From JACCVG01 sp963790245 (GTDB taxonomy: Bacteria > Actinomycetota > Thermoleophilia > Solirubrobacterales > Thermoleophilaceae): DNA of 64,000 bases. This document shows, in pieces, positions 9,178 to 17,895 of this stretch. The notes under the pieces are model-generated. The model was not told the DNA's origin and did no database searches. It saw only the letters and a list, made by a program, of their open reading frames with translations. Position 1 is the stretch's first letter; each line of letters begins with the position of its first letter. The stretch is taken from positions 1 to 64,000 of the forward strand of contig CAWBNP010000002.1 in the NCBI GenBank assembly GCA_963790245.1, in the 5' to 3' direction. A program made the position numbers and the translations under genes.

Positions 9178-9918
9178 CTATCCGTCCTCGCGACGGCGCA
9201 ACGACCACATCTGCGCGGCGCGCTCGGCGTCGAGGGCGATCGGCCAGGAGACGGCGGGCGGCCCGAGCTGCTGGCGCATCGAACGCGCGGTGCGACGCGC
9301 GAGCGCCGGATCGGCCGCTGGACGGCTGGCGAGCTCCAGCGCGCGCGCCTCGACTGCGCCTGCCGGGAGTGACTCCCAGGCGAGTCCGAGGCCGACCGCT
9401 TGCTCGCCGGAGATTCGTTCCCCGAACAGGGCCATCGCCGACGCGGTTTCGCGTCCCGCGGCGCGGCCCAGCAGGGTGAAATGGCCGCCGCCCGGGTGCA
9501 GTCCGATCTGGAGGAAGCCGGAGATGATCTTCGCGTCGTCAGCGACGATCCGTGTGTCGGTCGCAAGCGCGAGGTTGACCCCGGCACCAACGGCGCCGCC
9601 GACCACCGCCGCGATCGTCGGCGGCTCGAGCTCGCCGACGCGCGCGAACGAACGGTAGATGCGGCCCATGCTCTCGAACATCTCCTCAGAGGCCGGGTCG
9701 CGCCCCGCGCCCGCGAGCGCGTCGCGGTGCGCGCCGGCGCAGAAGTAGCCGCCACTCCCGCTGACAACCACAGCGCCGACGGCCGGATCGGCGTCGATCG
9801 TCTCGCAGGCTTCGATCAGCGCGCTCGCCATCTCCGGCGTCAGCGCATTGCGGCGCTCGGGCGCGTTGAGCGTCAGCCGAGCGACTCCGTCGACGACCTC
9901 GAGACTGACCTCGTTCAC
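9178..9918 (-). CDS. Enoyl-CoA hydratase/isomerase family protein
   Basis: Crotonase-fold protein of 246 residues. The family signature is visible: LNAPERRNALTPEM, the first oxyanion-hole region FCAGAH, and the second, VVGGAVGAGVNLALATD. The residues usually glutamate in true hydratases are not obvious here (GLHPGGGHFTLLGRAAG carries glycine/histidine), so hydratase activity is not assured; other crotonase reactions are possible. GTG start with a Shine-Dalgarno AAGGAGAG about 10 nt upstream. Lies between the fluoride channel gene and the DMT transporter on the same strand. Confidence 0.82.
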   Translation of the reverse strand: MNEVSLEVVDGVARLTLNAPERRNALTPEMASALIEACETIDADPAVGAVVVSGSGGYFCAGAHRDALAGAGRDPASEEMFESMGRIYRSFARVGELEPPTIAAVVGGAVGAGVNLALATDTRIVADDAKIISGFLQIGLHPGGGHFTLLGRAAGRETASAMALFGERISGEQAVGLGLAWESLPAGAVEARALELASRPAADPALARRTARSMRQQLGPPAVSWPIALDAERAAQMWSLRRREDG

Positions 9919-9931
9919 TCTGGACTCTCCT

Positions 9932-10306
9932 TTAGATCAACCGGCCGAGCTGAAGACCGCAGTATGCGGCCGCGAGGCCGAGCAGTACGGATCCGACCAC
10001 ATAGAGCAGTGCGGTTCCCTGGGCTGCGCCTTCAGCGAGTGCTACCGCCTGGTAGGTGAAGGTGGAGAAGGTCGTGAAGGCGCCGAGAAAACCGACGCCG
10101 ACCGCGAATCGCCAGTTGGCGCTCTCCAGTACCCCCGAGCTGGTCAGCGCGACCAGGACGCCGAGCGCGAAGGAGCCGGCGATGTTGACCGTGAAGGTCG
10201 CCCACGGGAACTCGCCGCGGCCGATGCCGCCGAGCCATCCGTCGACGAGGTGGCGGGCGATCGCCCCGAGTGCGCCGAAGCCGCCGATCAACAGGACGCG
10301 GGTCAC
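9932..10306 (-). CDS. crcB: Fluoride channel FluC/CrcB
   Basis: Small four-helix membrane protein (124 residues) that exports fluoride passively as a dual-topology dimer. Motifs: GGFGALGAIARHLV at the N-terminus, FTVNIAGSFALG with the conserved asparagine in helix 2, and GFLGAFTTFSTFTYQ in helix 3, which carries the phenylalanine/threonine pore residues. Only one copy is seen here; many actinobacteria carry two adjacent ones. GTG start; GATACT sits 8 nt before it. Divergent from tRNA-Pro, 32 bp away. Confidence 0.93.
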   Translation of the reverse strand: MTRVLLIGGFGALGAIARHLVDGWLGGIGRGEFPWATFTVNIAGSFALGVLVALTSSGVLESANWRFAVGVGFLGAFTTFSTFTYQAVALAEGAAQGTALLYVVGSVLLGLAAAYCGLQLGRLI

Positions 10307-10322
10307 AATCGCGCAGTATCTC

Positions 10323-10328
10323 TAGACT
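10323..10328 (+). promoter_or_regulatory. -10 hexamer TAGACT for tRNA-Pro
   Basis: TAGACT ends 10 nt before the mature tRNA 5' end at 10339, implying transcription start only a few bases before the tRNA. A clear -35 was not seen. Confidence 0.45.
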
Positions 10329-10338
10329 CACTCGCCTT

Positions 10339-10412
10339 CGGGGCGTGGCGCAGCCTGGTAGCGCGCACCGTTCGGGTCGGTGAGGTCCCCGGTTCAAATC
10401 CGGGCGCCCCGA
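10339..10412 (+). tRNA. tRNA-Pro, anticodon CGG
   Basis: 74-nt cloverleaf. The acceptor strand CGGGGCG (10339-10345) pairs with CGCCCCG (10405-10411), with discriminator A at 10412. The D arm contains GCGCAGCCTGGTAGCGC. The anticodon stem CACCG/CGGTG encloses loop TTCGGGT, giving anticodon CGG for codon CCG. The T arm is CCCCGGTTCAAATCCGGG. CCA is not encoded. Confidence 0.97.
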
Positions 10413-10668
10413 TTGGCGCTGCGGCTGAGCCGCGCTGGCGGCGTCGCCGGCGCGGCGGCCGTGCGGAGCACTGCCCGCCGCTCCGCTTCTTGCCGGCGGG
10501 ACTCATCGGCTCGCCCAATTCAACAGCTCGGCGGCGCGGTCGATCGCCTGCCGCCGATCGGCGTTCCCCGGTTAGCCGGGGGTTAGGCACGCCTTGAGCT
10601 GGCATTGTGCGTCCGGCGATGTCCGGAAAAGACACAACTCCTGGCGGCGAGCGGCGTTGAAGCCTGCG
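10413..10668. other. Intergenic stretch with a G+C hairpin
   Basis: Between tRNA-Pro and the secreted hydrolase no gene is supportable. A hairpin of CCCCGG (10566-10571), loop TTAG and CCGGGG (10576-10581) could end the tRNA transcript, but no T-run follows. The remainder is very GC-rich. Confidence 0.4.
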
Positions 10669-11811
10669 ATGCGAAGGGTCACTATCCCGCTCTGCGCGGC
10701 CCTCGGACTGCTGCTCCTGCCCTCCGCCGGCCAGGCGCGCACGGTCGACTTCGGCGTCCAGGCCGAGCGCCAGGGCTCGGAAACGCTTAGTCGCGAGGAG
10801 GTCATGCGGATGCGCCGCGGCGGGGTGAAGCTGCTCCGCACGCCGCTCGAGTGGGAAATCGTGCAGAGCAGCGGTCCCGACCAGCCGTATGACACGAGCA
10901 ACTTCGATCAGCTCGTCGAGTGGTCTCAGGAGGGTGATCTGCCGAAGCTCGAGATCCTGCCGATCCTGATCGGCACCCCGGCGTGGGTCGAGGGCGCCGA
11001 GACCAACAACGAGCCGCCGACGACGGCGCTCGACCTCGAGCGCTGGCAGGCCTTCGTCACCGCGATGGTCGACCGCTACGGAGCGAACGGACCAATCGAC
11101 GCGTGGCAGGTCTGGAACGAGCCGAACCTGAGCGCGTTCTGGACCGATCGCGACCCGGATGTGCGCGAGTACGCCGCGTTCCTGCAGCTGACCGACCGCG
11201 CGATTCGCGACGGCGAGACCAGGGCCAAGACGGTGCTCGCCGGCATGCCCCAGCGCCCCGGCGCGCCCAAGCCGCAGACCGAGTTCCTGCGGCCGCTTTA
11301 CAGGATCAAGGGCGTCCGCAAGGCCTTCGACATCGTCGCGACCCACCCGTATGCGACCAGCAAGGACCAAGCGGTCGATAGCGTCAAGGCGATCCGCGGG
11401 CTGATGAACCGCTTCAACGACAGGCGGACGCCGATCTGGATCACCGAGAGCGGCTTCGCCTCGGCCGGACCCAGGCATCCGTTCCGCCGTCCCGGTCACA
11501 AGCAGGGAACCGAGCTGCGCCGCGTCTTCACGGCCTTCCAGCGCAACGCGAGCAAGCTCGACATCGAGAAGGTCGTCTGGTTCTCCTGGCGCGACAGCGA
11601 CACCGATCCGCCGACGCTCCCGCAGAACAACGTCTGGCAGACCTACACGGGGCTGTTCAGCTTCGACGGCGATCCGAAGGCCGCATGGAAGCAGTTCACG
11701 AGGCTTGCCGGTGGCGAGGCGGGATCAGGCCGGATCGGCGCCGAGATCGAGCCGACGCCTCCGGCCGAAGAGGGCGGACTGGACCCGCAAGGGAAAGTCC
11801 GAACTCCCTAG
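10669..11811 (+). CDS. Secreted clan GH-A-like glycoside hydrolase
   Basis: 380-residue exported protein with a Sec signal peptide (MRRVTIPLCAALGLLLLPSAGQA, cleavage near residue 23). TIM-barrel hydrolase motifs: WQVWNEPN supplies the acid/base glutamate and WITESGFA the nucleophile glutamate, the pair found in clan GH-A families such as GH5/GH39. Substrate unknown. Solitary gene after tRNA-Pro. A second protein with the same two motif types lies at 21.8 kb. A C-terminal 25-residue tail rich in proline and acidic residues follows the barrel. Confidence 0.75.
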   Translation: MRRVTIPLCAALGLLLLPSAGQARTVDFGVQAERQGSETLSREEVMRMRRGGVKLLRTPLEWEIVQSSGPDQPYDTSNFDQLVEWSQEGDLPKLEILPILIGTPAWVEGAETNNEPPTTALDLERWQAFVTAMVDRYGANGPIDAWQVWNEPNLSAFWTDRDPDVREYAAFLQLTDRAIRDGETRAKTVLAGMPQRPGAPKPQTEFLRPLYRIKGVRKAFDIVATHPYATSKDQAVDSVKAIRGLMNRFNDRRTPIWITESGFASAGPRHPFRRPGHKQGTELRRVFTAFQRNASKLDIEKVVWFSWRDSDTDPPTLPQNNVWQTYTGLFSFDGDPKAAWKQFTRLAGGEAGSGRIGAEIEPTPPAEEGGLDPQGKVRTP

Positions 11812-12839
11812 CGGACGCGGCCGAAGACGATCGTCTCGCTGCTGTCGTCCTCCTCGACCAGCCCGTCGGCGATCAGCAGATCAAGGTGACCGAGGATTTC
11901 CGAAAGGGTCAAGTAGGCCTGTGTGACCGCGATCTCGCCGAACATCGCGGTTGCGAGCGCATGGCCCGAGCGAGGGCCGTCGGCCAGTAGTTCGAGCAGC
12001 GCGGATGCGCGGCGGTCCTGCCCCTCGATCCGCCTGTCGATCAGCGCCCGGTGGTCGGTGACCGGCGCCCCGTGACCGCCGAGCGCGATCTCGATGTCGA
12101 GCGCCCGGGTCGCGAACAGCGAGCTGCGGTACTCGAGCAGCGGCTTCGGACGCCGCCCGTCCCAGTCGCGGTTGAGCGGCCGGCAGATGATTGCGTTGGA
12201 GGAGATCTTCGACAGCAGGTGGTCACCGCAAAGCGCGATCTGCGAATCGGAGTCGAAGAAGATCGTGTCCGATGGGGAGTGGCCGGGCCGGTAGAGGACG
12301 TCGAACTCGCGGGCGCCCATCTGGAGCTGCTGTCCGTCCTCCAGCTCGAGGTCGACCCGGCTCGGGGCCGCATACCCCCGGATCACGTCGCCGATCGATT
12401 CAAGCGCGGTCGTCGCCGACGGGTCGACTCCGTGGCGCGTCATCAGCTCGACGGCGTAGCGGTCATCGGCGCGCGAATGCTGCTCCCAGCCGCGCAGCAC
12501 CGGAGCGAGCAGGTCCAGACAGGCGACATCGGCCTCGCTGCGGCGCGCGATCGCCCCCGCGAGGCCGAAGTGGTCCTGGTGCTGATGGGTGACCACGATC
12601 AGGTCGAGATCGCCGAATGCGTATCCGAGTCCCGAGAGCCCCAGCTCGAGCTCATCGAGCCCGGTCCCCGAGTTGGGGCCGCAGTCGACCAGCGTCAGGG
12701 GATTCCCCTCGACGAGGTAGGTATTGATTGCGCCGACGTTGAACGGGGTTGCAATCGGGAGGCGGTGAATCCCGGCTTTGGCGGCCGCGCTGAGCGCCTC
12801 GCTTTCGGCGGTCTGCTCCGCCTGTGTTGGAGCTGACAA
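11808..12839 (-). CDS. MBL-fold metallo-hydrolase with C-terminal winged helix
   Basis: About 343 residues. The zinc-binding motif THQHQDHFGLAG (HxHxDH) and later ligands (PGHSPSDT, CGDHLL, GGHGAP) are all present, so it should be an active hydrolase, possibly of thioesters or lactones as in LACTB2-like proteins. The C-terminal about 70 residues resemble a small winged-helix cap. I choose TTG 12839 (LSAPTQAEQ) as start: TAGACT on the minus strand (12847-12852) lies 7 nt upstream. A longer open frame to 14462 is antisense to the ligase gene. Divergently paired with fadD, which suggests a shared acyl-CoA role. Confidence 0.8.
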   Translation of the reverse strand: MSAPTQAEQTAESEALSAAAKAGIHRLPIATPFNVGAINTYLVEGNPLTLVDCGPNSGTGLDELELGLSGLGYAFGDLDLIVVTHQHQDHFGLAGAIARRSEADVACLDLLAPVLRGWEQHSRADDRYAVELMTRHGVDPSATTALESIGDVIRGYAAPSRVDLELEDGQQLQMGAREFDVLYRPGHSPSDTIFFDSDSQIALCGDHLLSKISSNAIICRPLNRDWDGRRPKPLLEYRSSLFATRALDIEIALGGHGAPVTDHRALIDRRIEGQDRRASALLELLADGPRSGHALATAMFGEIAVTQAYLTLSEILGHLDLLIADGLVEEDDSSETIVFGRVR

Positions 12840-12846
12840 GGGGATC

Positions 12847-12895
12847 AGTCTAGATGCGGCGCGAACCGCATACCGAGCGGGTGTTCCGTTAGTTT
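12847..12895. promoter_or_regulatory. Divergent leaderless promoter pair, MBL hydrolase / fadD
   Basis: The minus-strand -10 TAGACT (12847-12852) is 7 nt from the TTG start of the hydrolase; the plus-strand -10 TAGTTT (12890-12895) is 7 nt from the ATG of the ligase. The two -10 elements are 37 bp apart, so the -35 regions overlap and the promoters probably compete or share a regulator. Confidence 0.5.
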
Positions 12896-12902
12896 CTCCG
12901 CC

Positions 12903-14534
12903 ATGGTGGCAGGCCTCGAACGACTGGCCGCGCTCGGCGAGCGCACGCGTGATGAGCTGATCTCGGCCGGCGTACTGGCCCGCGCAGGTTTCATCAGGCT
13001 TGAGGGTCCGCGCCCGACGGTTGGCGTCCTGAGCGCCCTGCGGGCCTACGGCGCAGTAGGCGCCGCGACCGCGATCGCAGCCGCTCGTACGCCTGAGCGC
13101 CGCGGCCTGGTCGACGACCTCGGCGAGCTGACCTTCGGAGAGCTGGACCGGCGGGTCAACTGCGTCGCCAACGATCTCCGCGCGCGCGGCCTGAAGTCGG
13201 GCGACGCGGTAGCGATCCTCGCTCGCAACCACCGGGGCTTCGTCGACGCTGCGTTTGGTGCCGCCAAGTGCGGAGCGCGGGTCGTATTCCTGAACACCGA
13301 TTTCGCCGGGCCTCAGATCCGTGAGGTGGCCGAGCGCGAGGGCACTCGCCTGCTGATCTGCGACGAGGAGTACGTCGACCTGCTCGCCGGCTACGAGCCG
13401 CCGCTCGGTCGGTTGCGCTCGTGGGCGGAGGAGCCGGGGCAGGACACGCTCCAGGCGATCATCGATGCCGGCGACCCAACGACGCCGCCGGCGCCCGAGA
13501 GCCACTCCTCGGTCGTGATCCTGACGAGCGGTACGACCGGGACCCCGAAAGGCGCGCGCCGGGAGGAGCCGAAGTCGCTGATCATCCCCGCGGCGCTGTT
13601 CTCGAAGGTGCCCTTCCGCGCACGCGAAGTGACTTCGATCGCCGCGCCGCTGTTTCACGCGCTCGGTTTCGCCCATTTGATCGCCTCGCTCGCGCTCAGC
13701 TCGACCGCCGTCATCCGCCGCCGCTTCTCGCCGGAGGGGCTGCTTGAGGACATCGAAGCCCACCGGGTGACGGCGATGATCGTGGTGCCCGTGATGCTGC
13801 GACGGGTACTTGCGCTCGGCCCGGAAACGGTCGGTCTGCACGACACGACGCCGCTGCGGATCATCTTCGTCGGCGGGTCGCAGCTCGGGGCGGAGCTTTG
13901 CGAGCGGACGATGGCCGCGTTCGGGCCGGTCGTCTACAACCTCTACGGCTCGACTGAGGTCGCGTACGCGACGATCGCGACGCCCGAGGACCTGCGCGTT
14001 GCGCCGGACTGCGTCGGTTGCACGCCACGGGGCGCGACGGTCCGGATCCTCGATCCCGAGGGCCGCGAGCTGCCCACGGGTGAGACGGGCCGGATCTTTG
14101 TCAGCAATGGCGCGGCCTTCGAGGGTTACACGGGCGGCGGGACCAAGGAGGTGATCGACGGGCTGATGTCGTCCGGCGATGTCGGTCACTTCGACTCGGC
14201 CGGCCGGCTGTTCATCGACGGGCGCGACGACGACATGATCGTCTCGGGCGGGGAAAACGTCTTCCCGGGCGAGGTCGAGGAACTGCTCCACGCCCACGCC
14301 GCGGTTCACGAGGCGACCGTCATCGGCGTTCCCGATCAGAAGTTCGGTCAGCGGTTGGCAGCCTATGTCGTGCTCGCCGACGGGCAGGCGCTGACCGAGG
14401 ACGAGGTCCGCGAGCACGTGAAGCAGAACCTCGCGCGCTTCAAGGTCCCCCGCGATGTCCACTTTCTCGCCGAGCTGCCGCGCAACCCGACCGGCAAGAT
14501 CGTCAAGCGGAAGCTGCCGGGGGTTGCGGAATGA
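12903..14534 (+). CDS. Long-chain acyl-CoA synthetase (FadD12-like)
   Basis: 543-residue ANL-superfamily ligase that activates fatty acids to CoA thioesters through acyl-AMP. Motifs: ILTSGTTGTPKGA (P-loop, A3), NLYGSTEVAYATI (A5), SSGDVGHFDSAGRLFIDGRDDDMI (A7-A8, split) and the C-terminal lysine in RNPTGKIVKRKL (A10). Closest in layout to the FadD12 branch. Leaderless start (TAGTTT 7 nt upstream). Its stop overlaps the start of the SDR gene (ATGA), so the two are translationally coupled; ferredoxin reductase and desaturase follow. Confidence 0.88.
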   Translation: MVAGLERLAALGERTRDELISAGVLARAGFIRLEGPRPTVGVLSALRAYGAVGAATAIAAARTPERRGLVDDLGELTFGELDRRVNCVANDLRARGLKSGDAVAILARNHRGFVDAAFGAAKCGARVVFLNTDFAGPQIREVAEREGTRLLICDEEYVDLLAGYEPPLGRLRSWAEEPGQDTLQAIIDAGDPTTPPAPESHSSVVILTSGTTGTPKGARREEPKSLIIPAALFSKVPFRAREVTSIAAPLFHALGFAHLIASLALSSTAVIRRRFSPEGLLEDIEAHRVTAMIVVPVMLRRVLALGPETVGLHDTTPLRIIFVGGSQLGAELCERTMAAFGPVVYNLYGSTEVAYATIATPEDLRVAPDCVGCTPRGATVRILDPEGRELPTGETGRIFVSNGAAFEGYTGGGTKEVIDGLMSSGDVGHFDSAGRLFIDGRDDDMIVSGGENVFPGEVEELLHAHAAVHEATVIGVPDQKFGQRLAAYVVLADGQALTEDEVREHVKQNLARFKVPRDVHFLAELPRNPTGKIVKRKLPGVAE

Positions 14535-15505
14535 ACCCGCTGCGGCGGGCGACGCGGATGATCAGCCGGCCGGCGAAAACGGTCAACGCCGTGCTCAGCC
14601 GGCCGACGGCGGGCCTCACGCCACACGCCCTCGCCAGCCGTGTTCGGGGCCGACCCAGCCTCGGGGACACTCTTCGCGAGCAGATCGTGATGGTCACCGG
14701 CGCCTCCTCCGGGATCGGTGAGGCGGCGGCGCTGCAGATCGGCGAGGCGGGCGGCACCGTCCTGCTCGTCGCGCGGACCGAGGAGAAGCTGCGCACCGTC
14801 GCCGGCCGGATCGAGGCCGTCGGGGGAACGGCACACGTCCACCCCTGTGACCTCTCGGATGTGGAGGCCGTCGATCGGCTGATCGCGACAGTCCTGGTCG
14901 AGCACGGCCGCGTCGACATCCTGGTCAACAATGCGGGCCGCTCGATCCGTCGCTCGCTGGCCGACTCCTACGACCGCCCGCACGACTTCGAGCGGACGAT
15001 GCAGCTCAACTACTTCGCTCCGGTCCGGCTGATGCTCGGCCTGCTGCCGGGGATGCGCGAGCGCGGGCGAGGCCAGGTGATCAACATCTCGACCGCCGGC
15101 GTGCAGACGCGGGTGCCCCGGTTCGCGGCCTACATCGCGTCCAAAGCCGCGCTCGACACGCTCTCGGATGCCTTCCAGGCCGAGACCGAGGACGAGGGAG
15201 TCCGCTTCACGACGATCCACATGCCGCTCGTCCGCACCCCGATGATCGCGCCGACGAAGATGTACGACCGCTTCCCGGCGCTGAGCCCGCGACAGGCTGG
15301 CGCCGTGATCTGCGACGCGATCGTTGCGCGCCCGCGGCGGATCAGCCCGTTCTTCGGGCGGGTCGCCTCGTTCGCCGATTCGGTCAGCCCCGAGGCGATG
15401 GACCAGGTCCGCAACAGGGGGTTCAAGATGTTCGACGATCCAAAGGGCGCCGAAACTCCCGGCAGCGAGGCTTTCGTCGAGGCGACCCGCGGCGTTCACT
15501 GGTAG
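14531..15505 (+). CDS. Short-chain dehydrogenase/reductase
   Basis: 324 residues with a classical SDR core: TGASSGIG (cofactor), NNAG, the serine region NISTAGVQ and the YIASK catalytic Tyr/Lys. An about 55-residue N-terminal extension precedes the core. In the acyl-CoA ligase operon it likely reduces a fatty acyl or 3-ketoacyl intermediate; related mycobacterial SDRs also sit next to FadD enzymes. Substrate is an inference. Confidence 0.85.
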   Translation: MNPLRRATRMISRPAKTVNAVLSRPTAGLTPHALASRVRGRPSLGDTLREQIVMVTGASSGIGEAAALQIGEAGGTVLLVARTEEKLRTVAGRIEAVGGTAHVHPCDLSDVEAVDRLIATVLVEHGRVDILVNNAGRSIRRSLADSYDRPHDFERTMQLNYFAPVRLMLGLLPGMRERGRGQVINISTAGVQTRVPRFAAYIASKAALDTLSDAFQAETEDEGVRFTTIHMPLVRTPMIAPTKMYDRFPALSPRQAGAVICDAIVARPRRISPFFGRVASFADSVSPEAMDQVRNRGFKMFDDPKGAETPGSEAFVEATRGVHW

Positions 15506-15544
15506 GCGACGCCCGGCGGCCTTGCCGTCTCCCAGGCATCCCAC

Positions 15545-15550
15545 TAGTCT
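15545..15550 (+). promoter_or_regulatory. -10 hexamer TAGTCT for the reductase-desaturase pair
   Basis: TAGTCT ends 9 nt before ATG 15560, again without a ribosome-binding site between, so the reductase-desaturase transcript probably starts at or close to the start codon. Confidence 0.4.
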
Positions 15551-15559
15551 CGCCGCCGA

Positions 15560-16661
15560 ATGGTCGAGCGCGCAGCAACTCCGACGATCTCGCCCTGGCG
15601 TCGCCGCGTGATGCAGGCTGCGAAGGCGATCACGACGCCGCTCGTGCCCGACGACTACCTCGGCCTGATGAACCCGGCCTGGTCGGCGCGCGAGCTGACC
15701 GGGACGATCGACCGGATCAAGCCCGAGACCGAGCAGGCCTCGACGGTCGTCGTTCGGCCGAACTTCCCCTGGCCGGGCCACCGCCCGGGCCAGTACCTGA
15801 GGATCGGCGCCGAGCTCAACGGGATCCGCCACTGGCGCGCCTACTCGCTGACCTCCGATCCCGACCACCCGGACGGCCTCGTCTCGATCACGGTCAAGCA
15901 CGTCGAGGAGGGCCTCATGTCGCCGTGGTTCACACGCAAGGTGGAGCCCGGCACGACGGTCTTCCTGGGCGAGGTCGAGGGTGAGTTCCGGCTCCCCGAC
16001 CGGCTCCCCGAGCGGACGCTGTTCATCAGCGCGGGCAGCGGTGTCACCCCGATCTGGAGCATGTTGCGCGACCTCGAACGCCGCGACGGGCTCGACGACG
16101 CGCTCCACGTGCACTGCGCGCGTGAGCCCGACCAGGTGATCTTCGGAGCCGACCTGCGACGGATGAACGGGACCTACGACGGCTACACCTTCCACGAGCA
16201 CCACACCGGGAAGCTGCCGCGGATCGTGCCCGAGAACCTCGACGAGATCTGTCCCGATTGGCGCGATCGCCACACGTTCATGTCGGGGCCGCGCGAGCTG
16301 ATGGACGTGATGGAGGCGCACTGGGAGGCCGAGGCCGACCCCGAGCTGCTGTTCACGGAGCGGTTCCAGCCGATCATCGGCCGCGGCGACGCCGACGTCG
16401 GATCGGGCGGGACCGTCTCGCTTCCGCGTCACCGACGTCGAGGCGACCTGCGATGTCGGCGTATCGATCCTCGTAGGGGGTGAGCAGGCCGGCGCGTTGC
16501 TGCCGTTCGGCTGCCGGCTGGGCATCTGCCACACCTGTGTCGGTAGGCTTCGCTCAGGTCAGGTCCGCGACCTCCGCACCGGAGAGCTCCACGGGGAGCA
16601 GGGCCAGACCGTCCGCACCTGCGTGAACGCCCCCGAGGGCCACGTCGAGATCGAACTCTGA
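15560..16661 (+). CDS. Ferredoxin reductase with C-terminal [2Fe-2S] domain (one frame break)
   Basis: Electron donor for the desaturase that follows; arrangement and domains match mycobacterial Rv3230c paired with DesA3. Order: FAD-binding barrel (GQYLRIGAELNGIRHWRAYS), NAD-binding domain (LFISAGSGVTPIWSMLRDLE), then plant-type ferredoxin with cysteines in FGCRLGICHTCVG and RTCVN. The frame breaks once near 16424: the first frame ends at 16483 in arginine-rich nonsense while the ferredoxin part (from about FRVTDVEATCDVG) continues one base over to the stop at 16659-16661. One surplus C explains it. This is the only such break between 1.9 and 38.9 kb, so probably a single base error. Confidence 0.85.
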
Positions 16662-16674
16662 AAGGACTCAACAG

Positions 16675-17871
16675 ATGCCCGGCCTCGAAACCTTCACAAG
16701 CAGTGATCCCAGCCATCCGCTGCACCGGCTGAGCGCCGCCCAGATCGAGGAGATCGGCGAGGCGTTCCAGGCGATCGGGGACGAGGTCCGCGCCGACCTC
16801 GGCGACCGCGACGCCGTTTACATCCGCAGCCTGATCCAGTTCCACCGGCGGCTCGGGGCACTCTCGCGGATCGTTCTGATGGCCTCCCGCTACCCCCCGG
16901 CGTGGGTGCTCGGGACGACGGGCCTGTCAGTCGCCAAGATCCTCGAGAACATGGAGATCGGTCACAACATCCTCCACGGTCAGTGGGACTGGATGAACGA
17001 TCCGAACATCCATTCGTCGACCTGGGACTGGGACACCGCCTCGACCTCTGCGGCCTGGAAGCACTCCCACAACTACCTGCACCACACCTACACGAACGTC
17101 GTCGGCCTGGACAAGGACGTCGGCTACGAAATCATGCGCGTCGACCCGAAGCAGAAGTGGGAGCCGCGGTTCCTCGCCCAGCCGGTGATCAATGTCTTCC
17201 TGATGCTGTTCTTCGAATGGGGCGTCGCCGTCCACGACATGGACATCGACGCGATCAAGGCCGGCAAGAAGGACATGAAGCAGTTGCGTCGCGAGCTGAA
17301 GGAGTTCGGCCAGAAGGCCGGCCGCCAGATCCTCAAGGACTACGTCGCCTTTCCGGCGCTCAGTGGTCGCAAGGGATTCAAGCGGACCCTGCAGGCGAAC
17401 TTCACCGCGAACCTCGTGCGCAACATCTGGTCCAACGCGATCATCTTCTGCGGACACTTTCCCGATCAGGCCTACACCTTCACACAGGAGGAGGCAGCCG
17501 ACGAGAGCCGCGGGGCCTGGTACATCCGCCAGCTGCTCGGGGCGGCCAACATCGACGGCAGCGACACCTTCCACCTGATGAGCGGCAACCTCAGCTACCA
17601 GGTCGAGCACCACCTGTTCCCGGATATGCCGAGCTCGCGCTACAAGGAGATCGCGCCGAAGGTCAAGGCGATCTGCGAGAAGTACGAGCTGCCTTACAAC
17701 ACCGGGCCGTTCGCGCAGCAGTGGCTGATGGTCCAGCGGACGATCCTGCGTCTGGCATTTCCCGGTGGCGAGCCGCGTCCGAAGGCGCCGCCGTACGTCG
17801 AGCCGCCGGTGTATGAGACCCCGGGCCCGGTCGTCTCGAGCACCGCGGGGCCGATCCCGGCCTTTCCCTAG
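16675..17871 (+). CDS. Membrane fatty-acyl-CoA desaturase (DesA3-like)
   Basis: 398 residues. The three histidine boxes of membrane di-iron desaturases are present: HNILHGQ, HSHNYLHHTY and QVEHHLFPDMPS, with hydrophobic spans between. Expected to introduce a double bond into a long-chain acyl-CoA using electrons from the adjacent reductase. The ATG has a Shine-Dalgarno (AAAGGA) and lies 13 nt after the reductase stop, so it is co-transcribed with it. The C-terminus ends in a proline-rich 35-residue tail. Confidence 0.92.
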   Translation: MPGLETFTSSDPSHPLHRLSAAQIEEIGEAFQAIGDEVRADLGDRDAVYIRSLIQFHRRLGALSRIVLMASRYPPAWVLGTTGLSVAKILENMEIGHNILHGQWDWMNDPNIHSSTWDWDTASTSAAWKHSHNYLHHTYTNVVGLDKDVGYEIMRVDPKQKWEPRFLAQPVINVFLMLFFEWGVAVHDMDIDAIKAGKKDMKQLRRELKEFGQKAGRQILKDYVAFPALSGRKGFKRTLQANFTANLVRNIWSNAIIFCGHFPDQAYTFTQEEAADESRGAWYIRQLLGAANIDGSDTFHLMSGNLSYQVEHHLFPDMPSSRYKEIAPKVKAICEKYELPYNTGPFAQQWLMVQRTILRLAFPGGEPRPKAPPYVEPPVYETPGPVVSSTAGPIPAFP

Positions 17872-17876
17872 CGGTC

Positions 17877-17895
17877 GCGGGCGGTCTCAGCCCGC
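17877..17895. terminator. Possible bidirectional hairpin between convergent genes
   Basis: GCGGGC (17877-17882), 7-nt loop, GCCCGC (17890-17895) immediately after the desaturase stop, overlapping the end of the facing sugar dehydrogenase gene. No T-run on either side. Confidence 0.35.

Noticed and set aside
10566..10581. Rho-independent terminator after tRNA-Pro
   Set aside because: Short 6-bp stem without T-run; kept only as a note in the intergenic entry.
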